38,675 nucleotides of DNA, taken from assembly GCA_049999725.1 (NCBI GenBank), contig JBNGIS010039061.1, positions 1-38,675 of the forward strand. The letters run 5' to 3'. This document shows positions 21,560 through 31,107 of this stretch, piece after piece (the stretch's first letter is position 1; each line of letters starts with the position of its first letter). Below the pieces are notes generated by a model. It did not search any database, was not told the origin of the DNA, and saw only the letters and a list, made by a program, of their open reading frames with translations. The DNA is from Haplomitrium mnioides. Taxonomy: Eukaryota > Marchantiophyta > Haplomitriopsida > Calobryales. Made by a program: the position numbers and the translations under genes.

Positions 21560-23257
21560 CAAAATGTCTAATGCATTTAACAATGCAGCCAACATCACCA
21601 AATCACATATTGAAGCTGCCAATACACCAACACAACTTCAAAAAGTCAACGCATCTACCATTGAAATACAGCCTAAAGCAAAGTGTGGCAGACCTAAAGG
21701 CTCAAAGAATAAGCCAAAATCACCAACATCATTGCACATTGCGATAGACAATGATGAAATAGCAATTCACTATTCTCATATCGGTCAAATATGGGACAGA
21801 ACCCAGACCACTATGGATGATTTATTTGCATTCTTTGTATCACAATCAATAGACAATGATACACCTGATCTTTTATCTGTATGAGAAGTACAATCAAGAA
21901 CCAATTGGCTCCAATGGGAGAAAGCAATAAATTCGGAACTTGACTCTCTCATACAACAACAAGTATTTGGATTTGTTATACCAGAACTTCTTGACATGCA
22001 TCTCACAGATTACAGATTTATTTTTGTCTGCAAATATAATGAGAAAGGTGATGTCATACAATATAAGGCAAGATTAGTGGCCAAAAGATACACTCAGATT
22101 CTTAGATATGATTATGACCTCACATACTCATATGTCATGGATACTATAACTTACAGATACATGATAACATTCGCTATTCAACGCCATCTTACTATGCACA
22201 TCATAGACATCATCACTGCCTATATGGTGCTCTAGACACCTAGATTTTTATGAAAGCACCCCCTGAACTCATATCAAGAATGGCATTTCACATTCAGGGG
22301 GAGAACAACCATAGTGCATATGAACCTTTAGTCCCAAGGCCCAAATACTGAGATTGGACCTTTTGTCTCTCATGGCCTAAACTTTGAGGTTAGACCTTTT
22401 GTCCCTCATGATGTGCACTATAAAAATGGACCTTTAGTCCACAGAGGCACAATGATTCAGAATGGACCTTTTGTCCACAAAGACCTCAATATGGGAAAAG
22501 GATCTTTTGTCCTCAATGGCTAACAAATGAATGGACCTTTTGTCTAAAAAAGGTCCCTGCCAATCCAGAAAGGACCTTTAGTCCTCATGTCGAGAGACAA
22601 TACCACATGATGGAAAACAAGTTGCATAATGACTTCAAAGGACCTTTAGTTCAGCCAGCACATTCATTGAGCAAGCATCATTTCAAAGGACCTTTAGTCC
22701 AGCTAGCGCATTCGCCGAGTAAGCAATATTTCAAAGAATTTTTAGTCCAGCCATCCAATTTGTTGAGCACACAACACTATAGAGGACCTTTAGTCCCGCA
22801 TATATACAAGCTGCATGAGCAACAACAGAGTGGACCTTTTATCCCTCATCATCAAAGTATACCACATGAAAATGTGAAGTTGGCAAAGCATTCTATTAAT
22901 GTATCTGGATCACCAATTGGTCAATCAGGCACACAAATGGTAGTTCAAGTCTTGAGATTGATATATGGGCTCAAACAGAGTGGCAAAAATTGGTACCAGA
23001 GATTCAAATCAGAGATGATGGCATTGAATTTTACAAATGATGACATTGCTCCATGCTTGTTCATGAAACATCAAGGACTTGAATACGTCGTAGTTGCACT
23101 TTATGTAGATGACATAAACATTGTTGGTACAAAAACTCTAGTTGCCATCATAATTGCCAAATTGAAATACATATTTGAAATGCAAGACATCGAAGAACCT
23201 GATTTTTGTCTTGACATCCAGTTTGAGCATCTGCGTGATGGGATTCTGATCCGCTAG
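21560..23257 (+). pseudogene. copia reverse transcriptase, with internal repeat insertion
   Basis: The RT entry (NWLQWEKAINSELDSL, near 21900) is followed by RYKARLVAKRYTQ-like and IIDIITAYMVL segments, then MKAPPELIS at 22250-22276. In ordinary copia RTs the next 20-40 residues lead to the YGLKQ motif. Here about 690 bp of repeat array intervene before LIYGLKQSGKNWYQRF (about 22960-23010). The catalytic YVDD is intact at 23102-23113. The frame used before the array (from 22250) is the same one used after it. Stops flank both sides. The 21560-21884 stretch encodes the linker rich in Lys/Pro between IN and RT. Confidence 0.85.
22322..22850 (+). repeat. coding minisatellite in copia RT (36-bp then 48-bp period)
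   Basis: Thirteen copies of a core like GGACCTTTAGTCC start at 22322, 22356, 22392, 22428, 22464, 22500, 22533, 22572, 22640, 22688, 22736, 22784 and 22832. Steps are 34, 36, 36, 36, 36, 33, 39, 68, 48, 48, 48 and 48. In translation the core is GPFV/GPLV, repeated every 12 residues and later every 16. The two non-triplet steps (34 and 68) sum to a multiple of three, so the array enters and leaves in the same frame. Confidence 0.95.
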
Positions 23258-24100
23258 TCCATATATACGGCCAAGATTCTCAAACAATTCAATATGGACA
23301 ATGCTCATCCGATGAGCTCTCTCATGGAAATGAGATCTTTGGACCCAACCAAGGACATTTTTGGAAAGCGAAAGGAACATAACCAAACTCTAGGATAAGA
23401 AAAACCATATCTCTCGGCAATAAGAGCTCTCATGTACCTTGCAAATCAAAGTAGACATGATATATCTTTTGCATTGAACATGCTCATATGGCACAGCTCC
23501 CAGCCCACCATTTGCCACTAGAATGGACTCAAACACATTTTTAGATACTTGAAAGGTACAAAAGACATGGGGCTATTCTTCCCTAAAAATGCAACGAATG
23601 ATATTGTCAGTTGTGTCGACGTTGGACATTTATCTGATCCTGATGATGCAAAGTCTCAAACAAAATACATCTTCCTTAAAAAAAGCACTGCTATCTCATG
23701 GAAAACACCAAACAGACCATTACAACTACCTCGACTAATCATGTAGAAATCATAGCACTCTATGAAGCTAGTAGGGAAGGTGAATGGCTCCGACAACTCA
23801 TTGATCATATCAACATCAATATGGGCCAACCTCTACTTCAATCCCTTACAATAATATATGAGGACAATCGACCATGCGTCGACCAACTTTCTCAAGGCTT
23901 TATCAAGGGCGACACAATTAAACACTTTTCCCATTAATTCTTTTACACCCATGAGCAACACGGCGACAAAATAAATGTCCAATGGATAGCAAGTAAAGAT
24001 AACAGAGCAAATATCTTCATCAAACCACTTCCACCTGCTCTGCACATTGCACATACCCAAGGGTTTGGTTTACGAAGACTATCTAAATTACACCAAAACA
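23258..24100 (+). pseudogene. copia RNase H and polyprotein C-terminus
   Basis: After a stop at 23257 the reading continues through ILKQFNMDNAHPMSSLM, YLSAIRALMYLANQSRHDIS, and GLKHIFRYLKGTKDMGLFF, all standard copia RT/RNase H landmarks. The end encodes VQWIASKDNRANIFIKPLP, the usual C-terminus. Several stops and frame changes are present (for example near 23397, 23520 and 23745). Confidence 0.85.
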
Positions 24101-24600
24101 GCAAACAATGATTGCTTACACTATTTTCTCTCTAACCTTTAGTCATGAAGATCAAGGATTGGAAATTCAATCATTTATTTTGAAAAATATCTAATATGTC
24201 TGAAATTTCATACAAGTAATGACATGAGCATACTATATCAGAAGCTGACATCACTTTATAGCTTTTGAAGCTGACATCATTTTTCAAACAGATCTTCAAG
24301 ACACAAGAAGAAGATGCAACAATACAACTATGAAGGATGCAACAACACTATGCAACAACACCACATATTAGCTTTACTTTCAAAGCAACAAATTTTGACA
24401 TTTTGTTACTTACACACACACTCCACATACTATCATCATATTTTTTACCTATCAAATTATGTAGCGGCACTCTTTCCCTTGGAAGAAAACGGGAGGGTTT
24501 TAATGAGACCACACATAGAATAAGATTTGTAATAAGGAACTACATAGCATATAGTCCTAAAAGTGGCTGATTATTAGAAGAAGAATCGGCCAAGTGGGAG
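24101..24600 (+). other. copia 3' untranslated region with polypurine tract
   Basis: No gene is seen. The last bases (24582-24600) are purine-rich and end CCAAGTGGGAG against the LTR, the usual plus-strand primer site of copia elements. A short direct repeat 'gaagctgacatca' occurs at about 24240 and 24268. Confidence 0.65.
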
Positions 24601-24710
24601 TGTTGTAGGGACATATATATACCTTATGTAAGTAGTCATCTATCAATCATTCTACTCATTTGTCTTGGAGACTCCCGTGCATGTATGTGTGCGGCGCTCA
24701 TGCGATAACA
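24601..24710 (+). repeat. copia 3' LTR (110 bp)
   Basis: Starts TGTTGTAGGGAC and ends CGATAACA; AAGTA follows as the target duplication. Confidence 0.92.
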
Positions 24711-24715
24711 AAGTA
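24711..24715. repeat. target-site duplication AAGTA (right of copia)
   Basis: Identical to 16962-16966. Confidence 0.85.
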
Positions 24716-25400
24716 AAAATAAAAATATTATATTGTAGTAAGATAAACAAATAAGAGAGAATGTTGAAAAGACGTGGTAAAATTATATAATCATATTTTA
24801 ATGTTTTTTAATAGTTTTCAGAAAAACCTTCAAGATACAAAATCCTAAAACAATTACAAAGAACAAATAGAAAAAAAAAACAATGATGCAACATACATTG
24901 ATGTATAAATCTCTAATCTAGTAGGAAATGTTGTGAACTTTTATTTACTTAGGGAACAGATAAAAAGAAAAAAAGAAGAGTTATGCTTACATAGAATTGA
25001 AGCTTGCATATCATAAGAAGATGATGTCTTTCATCAAAACCAATCCGACATTCCTATGCATGCTTACAATAAATCAAAAGTAACTCCAAAAATTGAGTAT
25101 CCAAAATAAAATCACAAAAATCGATTCATGTGTAGAATGATATCGTAATTGAAGATTGCAATAAATACAGTCAGTAGCTAACAAAAAACCAAAACTCACG
25201 ATTGAAGAAAACTTATACAAAAATCTAAATCAATCGAAATTGAACTTCCATTCTAGCATAAACTTTGTTGCTAGCTTTTACAAAGTTGGTAAATACTTTC
25301 TTGACGATCTATTTTGTTCAAAAAATGATTTTTGAGTAAAATTTATTAGTTATTTTGAATGCTACAAGAATATAGATTGAACAAAACATATTTTAATAAA
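24716..25400. other. AT-rich spacer
   Basis: No frame, motif or repeat that I can support. This is the continuation of the 16023-16961 flank and reaches the 3' end of the minus-strand methyltransferase pseudogene. Confidence 0.5.
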
Positions 25401-25407
25401 GAAAAAC

Positions 25408-25413
25408 TTTATT
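25408..25413 (-). promoter_or_regulatory. poly(A) signal after methyltransferase pseudogene
   Basis: AATAAA on the minus strand, 16 bp after the TGA at 25430-25432. Position and motif suit 3'-end formation of that gene. Confidence 0.4.
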
Positions 25414-25429
25414 ATTTACAAAATGTACA

Positions 25430-26075
25430 TCATTCTATAGTTTCAGCTTCAGCTCTGTGCTCTTCAAGAGGAATGATCTCGTCCAAATTGATAGATTGAG
25501 AAGCTTGGGCATTTGTAGCTACAAGAGACCCTTGTCAAGAATTTCCAATCCTAAAAATTGCAATAAAATCACTAGATCCACCAACAATACCAAGAGGAAC
25601 ATGCTCTTGATGGAATGCGTAGACAACCTGCAATTTTGTGATATCAAATGGCAAAGAAACCATCGTCAAAACTCTTTCAAGAATGTAGATAGACTGATGT
25701 CTTTCTTATTCCACAATAATATGATTCCTCGTCAACTTGAGAGCACAAAAAAAGCATGTGTCCAACCCAAAGCAAAGATCTAGTGCCCAATCTTGCTCTG
25801 AGAACAAATGGTCAATAAAACAATTGTACAAAGCCTGAGGCTTTTGGTATACATTTACATAAGCATCATGTCTTGGATGTTTAAGCTTTGCGGAAACAAC
25901 TGGATAACTAAAAATACTCTGGATTATTTGTCAAGGACAACTACTTGCATATTTGGATTGTAGATTGAAGAGCTTCATGCTCCTCTTGTCGTCTTTTGTC
26001 AAGTAGCCCACTATCCTGTACTCGTAGGCATGAGCCATTCTAGGACCTCCCAAATGATGGATGTTGGTTTTGTTC
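25430..26075 (-). pseudogene. last exon: target region, motif X and SAM-binding motif I of DNA methyltransferase
   Basis: This exon is 646 bp. After the base completing a split codon it holds 215 codons ending at TGA 25430-25432 with no frameshift and only three internal stops. It reads NKTNIHHLGGPRMAHAYEY, then VNVYQKPQALYNCFIDHLF (motif X-like), WALDLCFGLDT (motif I, at about 25759-25794; family form DLFCGTGS), and ALKLTRNHIIVE (motif II-like, family 'gR.ciavE.d'). The Gly pattern of motif I is partly lost. The acceptor TACAG lies at 26076-26080. Conservation of frame over so long an exon shows it was a real coding sequence. Confidence 0.7.
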
Positions 26076-26173
26076 CTGTAGTAATCAAAACAAAGAAATT
26101 AGACATTACACAGATTATAAGAGAAATGGAAACAAGATAAACTAAAACATTCAAAAATCAAAACAAAACTTAC
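26076..26173 (-). other. 98-bp intron of methyltransferase pseudogene
   Basis: Minus strand TTG|GTAAGTTTTG at the donor (26174/26173) and TTGATTACTACAG|G at the acceptor. Splicing makes TG+G, a Trp codon, and keeps the frame that encodes the methyltransferase on both sides. Length suits a small plant intron. Confidence 0.7.
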
Positions 26174-26440
26174 CAAATGTTGTGGTTGATAACACATCAA
26201 ATTTCTAAAAGTGCATCCTCCATGATGCTGAATTGTTGTGAAGAATGTATAATCACAAAAACCCAAAAAATGAAAGAAGTTGCAGCCGCAAAAGAAAAAA
26301 TCATGTCCAAATATCATCTTTACCGAAGGGCTTGGAGTCGTGATGCTTACATTCTTTTAGGTCTCCCCCGTAAGGAATGTCATCGATTGCTAAAGTGAAG
26401 CTTCTTGGTCTCACCAAGCCCTTTAGTTGTTGTGCATTGG
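26174..26440 (-). pseudogene. exon with catalytic DPPY-like motif of DNA methyltransferase
   Basis: It encodes SFTLAIDDIPYGGDLKEC with DIPYG at 26367-26381, the counterpart of catalytic motif IV (D/N-P-P-Y/F). After a frameshift near 26310 it continues AATSFIFWVFVIIHSSQQ, resembling the strand-helix after motif IV in this class, and then a stop just before the split Trp codon. The first Pro of DPPY is Ile, a variant I associate with divergent members. The 5' boundary is unclear. A poly(A)-ended insertion lies just upstream in the gene. Confidence 0.6.
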
Positions 26441-26460
26441 ATTCCCCGTTGTCGCGTGAC

Positions 26461-26636
26461 AGTTTTCTTGTTCTGGGAATACGCGAGGTATATGGCTGTA
26501 GAGAGTGTTATGCAAATGGCAGAAGCTCTATGGTTTAGTGGTTTGGAATGAACAACTTTGACAGAGATTTAGGTTCTCATGCCTTTCCTAGATTCAATAA
26601 ATGTTCGATCACAAACCCAAAAAAAAATAGTTTTCT
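26461..26636 (+). mobile_element. possible short poly(A)-ended retroposon (SINE-like)
   Basis: AGTTTTCT occurs at 26461-26468 and again at 26629-26636 directly after an A-rich tail (26619-26628). The 160-bp body contains TGGTTTAGTGG (26531-26541), resembling a pol III A box, and GTTCGATC (26603-26610), resembling a B box. The A box is farther from the 5' end than in typical tRNA-derived SINEs, so the class is uncertain. Confidence 0.35.
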
Positions 26637-26639
26637 CCA

Positions 26640-28478
26640 ACTCTTTGTTTGAGTGTTGTCAAGGAGAATGCATGGCTTGCTTGTTGCTAGGGTCTAAAAC
26701 TCTCACGCTAAAAACCAGGGTGCAAGATAAATCTGTATGAAAATTTTCAGCTCAAAATCTTGAGCAAATTGGTCATTACTCTCAAAGATTCAATGTTGTT
26801 TGAAAAAAACCGAAAAAAATAGCACCCCTAAACTTCCTAGGTAGCAACTTCTTCACTTTAAAGAGAATAGCCTTTAAACTTCACAAACTATTGTACCATA
26901 CTGCCATCTTTAGGTTCCCAAATTCTCAACTGATACTCTACTCTTGACAGAATGCAAGAATTCACAACTCAAAGTCCAATGAGGAGTGAATTCGAAACAA
27001 CCTTTCAATCGGTACTCAATCTTCAACTCGCTATTACAAAAAGACCCCAACTTTAATTGACTCAAAACTTGTCTTCAAGTTGTATCCCTTGTTGTCAGCT
27101 TTCCAATGGTACTATGATTGTCTCTAGATTCTTTGTACACTTGACTTTATTGCTTTAAATACAATCTGCCCTTCAATTTGACCCCTTCACCTTCAAATGC
27201 TCATAAGTATTTTTTTCAAAGCTCTAAACAACTTGAAATTTGTTGCAAAGGGATGCCACTTCTCTTGAGCTTTTGATTCTTGCCTGGCATGAACTCCACT
27301 TCCTCTGGAAACTCCTTGAACCTTCAGAATATGAACTTTCTCTTCTCCTTCCTCTAGGTTTGTACTAACTTCAAGTTAACTCACTTTTCTTTTTGGTATA
27401 AGAACCATAGAACATAAGCTTTGTGTTGATAAGAAACAAAGAGGAAAGAAACAGAAGGTAAAATTGAATCCTCTTCAATCAGATGATCATTTGGCGATGC
27501 TCCACCAGTTGCAACTTCGGCTATTCAACATTCACCGAAAATGGAAACACTCTTCGATGACGATTTGAGAAACACCTCTCCACATTAGGTCAGAATGTAG
27601 ATGGTAAGGTCCCATTGTTCTCCATAGGCAATGATTGGCAACAAAACAGGAATTGGTGAATTCATCACCGAAGTTAGAAAATTATCACCGAGGTGATATA
27701 CTATCCACTGTCGAAAGTGGTCTCGAGGAATTATCTGCAGCCCAATGAAGAATGGATTTGGAAGAGGAAAATTAGGAGAAACAAACAATCCTCTATCCAT
27801 TTCCAAGATTTCCACCCATAAGATACTTCAACTCCGCTGTAGAATTTCCGTGCTTCGAACGTCCACTCCCCTCTTCGATATCTCTCCCTTCAATGCTTGT
27901 TCACTTCGATGATCCCCTTTCTTCCCCGTTGCTTTCTCTATTATCTTCAAAATATCTTTGAGCATAATCCAAAAGAATCCATGAACAACCAATAGGATGG
28001 TCTTTTCCTTACCTACAAGATCTCGAGAATCTTCCACACAGTATTGGCAAACTCTATTTTTGCGTTTCTAGAAGCTTCTCGATAGATGCCTTGTCACTTC
28101 TTCTTGACTTTTCTCTAAAAGTATCCATGGTAAGAATGATTTGTTTCTCCTTTCTTCTTGTTACCTTTCACACACTTGCCGAACCACAACATGACATCGT
28201 GGACTTGATAATACGTTACGTTGAGTCCGTCAACATAGAACTATAAGTCTTGTCTTGTTCTTCAAACCCTCCTTCAGCTCAAAGGACAACAACACCATTT
28301 TGCTACCTTGACTTCCACTCTCTGGCTTTCTGATAGTAGAGCAAAAAGGGAGGAAGGTAGGACACTAAGGTTGGAGCTTGGTTTTGATCTTTTGAGGTTT
28401 CTTCAACCCCATATCTCTTTTTCCCTTTAGCAGCGACCGTTAAGCTCTTGGCAAACTGATGTTTAAATGTTTTGTTAC
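26640..28478 (-). other. unresolved middle part of methyltransferase pseudogene
   Basis: Coding-like minus-strand pieces appear without enough continuity to define exons. A basic stretch follows an acceptor-like TTTTCAAG at 28479-28482 (GLKKPQKIKTKLQP near 28390), and frames with few stops lie at 27585-27815 and 27828-28037. Possible donors (AAAG|GTAACA near 28170) are present. 26640-27580 is mostly non-coding in appearance. Confidence 0.3.
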
Positions 28479-28563
28479 CTTGAAAACAACAGAGAGAAAT
28501 GTATTAGAAGGGATATTGAAAATTATAAGCATGAAGTAAAAAAGAAAGAATAGTTAAAATGAG

Positions 28564-28810
28564 CAAGGGCTTAAGAGTCAATGTTGCTGGCAAAGTGCGC
28601 ATGGAATCTTGAGCCCAAGTGCGCAAAGACTATGAAGTCCATGCATGTATAGGCTCAAGGGTTCAAGCACGCATGGAGTCTCAGAGTCTCTGTGTGCAAA
28701 GGCTCGATAGTCCATGCGCGCATGGACTCAAGACTCTCTACAAGAATAGAAATCTAGCCTATGCCTAAGCTAAAGAGTACATCGGTGCATAGACTCTTAG
28801 ATGCCCATGT
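28564..28810. repeat. 24-bp near-palindromic minisatellite (intronic, degenerate)
   Basis: Units spaced about 24 bp begin at 28588, 28612, 28636, 28660, 28685, 28709 and 28733, with looser copies to about 28810. The core is AGTCCATGCGCGCATGGACT, a perfect 20-bp palindrome at 28709-28728. It lies between exon 28899-30293 and the next coding block and is related to the array at 30459-30742. Confidence 0.85.
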
Positions 28811-28898
28811 GCACATAAAAGGAAATCATCAAGTAAAATTATTTCAAAATAATAATTCAAGCTTTTGAAATACAATTGGCGAAGGGAAAAAAAATTAC

Positions 28899-30293
28899 CA
28901 ACAACTTCTCGAAACTCAAATAGAAAGAGGGCACTTTTTATTTCTTTATATGAATGGGATATTCCATCCTAGTCTCTTTCCAAGAGGTGCAACACACCTT
29001 TGAACAAAAAGATTTTACCATTTCAACCAAAACATTATGCCTCTCTAGTTCTCCAAGCATTTATTTGATTGAAAGCTCTCCGGCTTCCACCCGCTTCAAC
29101 ATTGAAATTTTTATTTAATCAAGAAAACCTTGAAGAGACCTCCAAGATGTCCACTTCATGTCCTCCATTCTTAGTGAACCCTTGGTCTTGGGCTTATGGC
29201 CTTTCACAAGGTTCTTCTCCGACATTCTAAAAATGCTCTCTTGCAACTCGTAGAGCTCTCTACTTCAAAAGGCCAATTGGAATCAATTGTCTTGAGAAGT
29301 CAACGTCTTCTCAAGAGTTGACTTTGGCTTGATTTCCACAATCTCCAGCACAAGTTCTCTTTTCAATTTTTGGGATAACACTATTCGGCTCTCTATATAC
29401 CGTTGATGCCAACACTCGACCTTTTGAATCAACTTCATCTCCAACTGGTAGCATTGGTCATAGTTATCAAAAGCTACAAAAATTCAGGTTTCTATTGGTG
29501 TAAGCCTCACATACATATAGCAGTTGCAGAGCAACATCAGATTTTTTTACTCCATACTTTGTAATTAAGAGTTGCATTGCGGCAACACTGTGATTGCTTC
29601 TTACTGTCTCGTATCGACACTTGTCAAGGTTCTTGATGTTGAACTCTGACTTATCTCTCATCCCGCACTTTGTGCCCACAACCATAATAAAAAAATGATT
29701 GCTCATCTTTGTTGGTGAGTGTTCTCTGCACTAGAAGCCCCACAAAATCTTCATTCAACCTCCTGATCTGGAATGGCTCCTAGTTATCCATTCCAAGTTT
29801 TGGAAGGTTCAAGTTCTCCAATCAAATGGTAATTGTTTCTTCCCAAACTCTGCATCGCTAGATTCCATACTCTCTTATTTTGTTCTTGTCTTCTTCAGAC
29901 ATTGTCTGAGGATTAACCTGCTCCCTTTCCTAAAAAGTCTGGAGCCCTTGTGCACTTTCCTCTTTACTTTACCTTTGATGTTGGGGCCTGCACATGTTGT
30001 GGCTTGACATCCTCCTGAGAGCTGCTAGAGGAGGAGGGTAATGTTGTTGCCAAAGAAGAGCTCGATGGAGATGGTGACTGGACAGGCTCCTCTTGAACCG
30101 ACGGTGGTGGTGCCGACTTTTTTTTAGTAGAGTTGGCTTCTTCATTTTTGGAGCCTAGGTTGGCTCCACCTCTGCCTTTTTCTTGCAACTGGCAGTGCAC
30201 TTGTTGTTGTCGTAGTGAACGTAAATTTAGTGAAGTCTCCACCTGATTCATGTCTAAGTATGCGTTGACAAAATCCGATAGAAATAGTGAAAA
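28899..30293 (-). pseudogene. long exon: P/S-rich N-terminus, ParB-like region, coiled coil
   Basis: The acceptor GTTTTTAG|T precedes 30293, and the donor TTG|GTAATT is at 28899/28898. Translation gives a Pro/Ser-rich low-complexity part (about 30000-30250). A conserved-looking block follows (about 29700-29960) with RCRVWEETITI, LNLPKLGMD and RRLNEDFVGLLVQ. Then comes VRSNHSVAAMQLL at 29566-29601, which resembles the ParB/Srx box 'v.GnHR..Alq.L'. After a one-base shift at 29467 a charged helical region begins QCYQLEMKLIQKVECW and continues with Leu-rich heptads to about 28945. Stops at Q positions and two frameshifts are present. The ParB assignment is by eye and moderate. Confidence 0.5.
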
Positions 30294-30799
30294 CTAAAAA
30301 CAAAAAACAAGAAAGAGGTAAGAACTATTTAAAAAAATTATAAACAAGAGTAGTTAATTGTTGCTTATCACAAATACTTGTCAACAATCCTCATAAAGAC
30401 TCAAAGACACTGACCAACATCCCTGCAAGCATTGGGTCTAAACACTCAATTTGTCAAGATGGCTTATGCGCTTGGACCTCATAGTCCATGCGTGTATGGA
30501 CTTTGTAGTCCTTGTGGGCATTAACTCTAAAGTCCTTGCGGGCATTAACTCTAGAGTTTTTGCAAGCATGGACTCAAGAGTCCATCCACACATAAACTCT
30601 TGAGTCAATGCACACCTAGACTCCATAGTCTATGCGCACCTAGACTCCAGAGTGTATGTGTGTATAGGCTACAAAGTCTATGCTTGTCTAGACTCAAGAG
30701 TCTAGTCGTGCAAGGGTTGTGGAGTCCATGCTTGTATGGACGATGCTTTGCAACATAAATCATAAATCCAATAGAAAAAAAATATCTACTAGGTTTTAC
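30294..30799 (-). other. 506-bp intron containing 24-bp minisatellite
   Basis: Donor CAAG|GTAAAA at 30800/30799 and acceptor TTTTTAG at 30294-30300. Both neighbouring exons read in phase 0 across it, so splicing joins open frames. Confidence 0.6.
30459..30742. repeat. 24-bp tandem array, about 12 units
   Basis: AGTC-type unit starts at 30459, 30483, 30507, 30531, 30555, 30579, 30603, 30627, 30651, 30675, 30699 and 30723, exactly 24 bp apart. Units are near-palindromic (AGTCCATGCGTGTATGGACT). On the minus strand an 8-residue repeat (TLESMHAW-like) could be read, but the array sits between matched splice sites. Confidence 0.97.
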
Positions 30800-31000
30800 C
30801 TTGTTGTTGTAAGACGCCTATAGATCTTTGGTGAACAAATCCTTTGGCTTCATTTCATTGAAGCAACATTTCTTGAGCAATGCCTAGAATAGTGTGATTG
30901 TATATTTTGACTCCACAAGCAGCCCAATGTGGGCTATATGGCCCATACAAATCATAGTATCTTGGATCAAAACACCCATGTTAAATTTTTTAACCTCTAC
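30800..31000 (-). pseudogene. 201-bp exon near 5' end of methyltransferase pseudogene
   Basis: Acceptor TTTTTTCAAG|G at 31001-31010 and donor CAAG|GTAAAA. The 67 codons read VEVKKFNMGVLIQDTM, GHIAHIGLLVESKYTITLF and LFTKDL, with only two stops, each one base away from Gln. I do not recognise a domain. Exact triplet length and phase-0 edges support a real exon. Confidence 0.55.
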
Positions 31001-31107
31001 CTTGAAAAAAGAAAAAATGATGTTCGATGTCTTTGATGGTTTCCCAACAAACTAGCCATTTATTGGCTAGTTTGTGAAGCTTAAGAGTCTTCAAGATGTC
31101 GGCATAC

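Larger units (their letters stand above)
16967..24710 (+). mobile_element. complete, decayed Ty1/copia retrotransposon (7.7 kb)
   Basis: Two 110-bp LTRs (TGTT...AACA) and an AAGTA duplication bound it. The internal order is gag, PR, IN, RT, RNase H, with integrase before RT, which defines Ty1/copia. A purine-rich tract ending AAGTGGGAG abuts the right LTR. Unusual features are the very short LTRs, a leader of about 2 kb before gag, and a coding minisatellite in the RT. The LTRs differ at about 13 of 110 positions, so insertion is old relative to the 14-kb element. All frames are broken. Confidence 0.92.

Noticed and set aside
27394-27410. PBS-like TGGTATAAGAACCATAG
   Set aside because: Two mismatches to the initiator-Met PBS, but no LTR end precedes it, no paired LTR is present, and no gag follows.
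30459-30742. CRISPR-like regular repeats
   Set aside because: Units are contiguous 24-bp tandems without unique spacers, in a eukaryotic intron; no cas genes.
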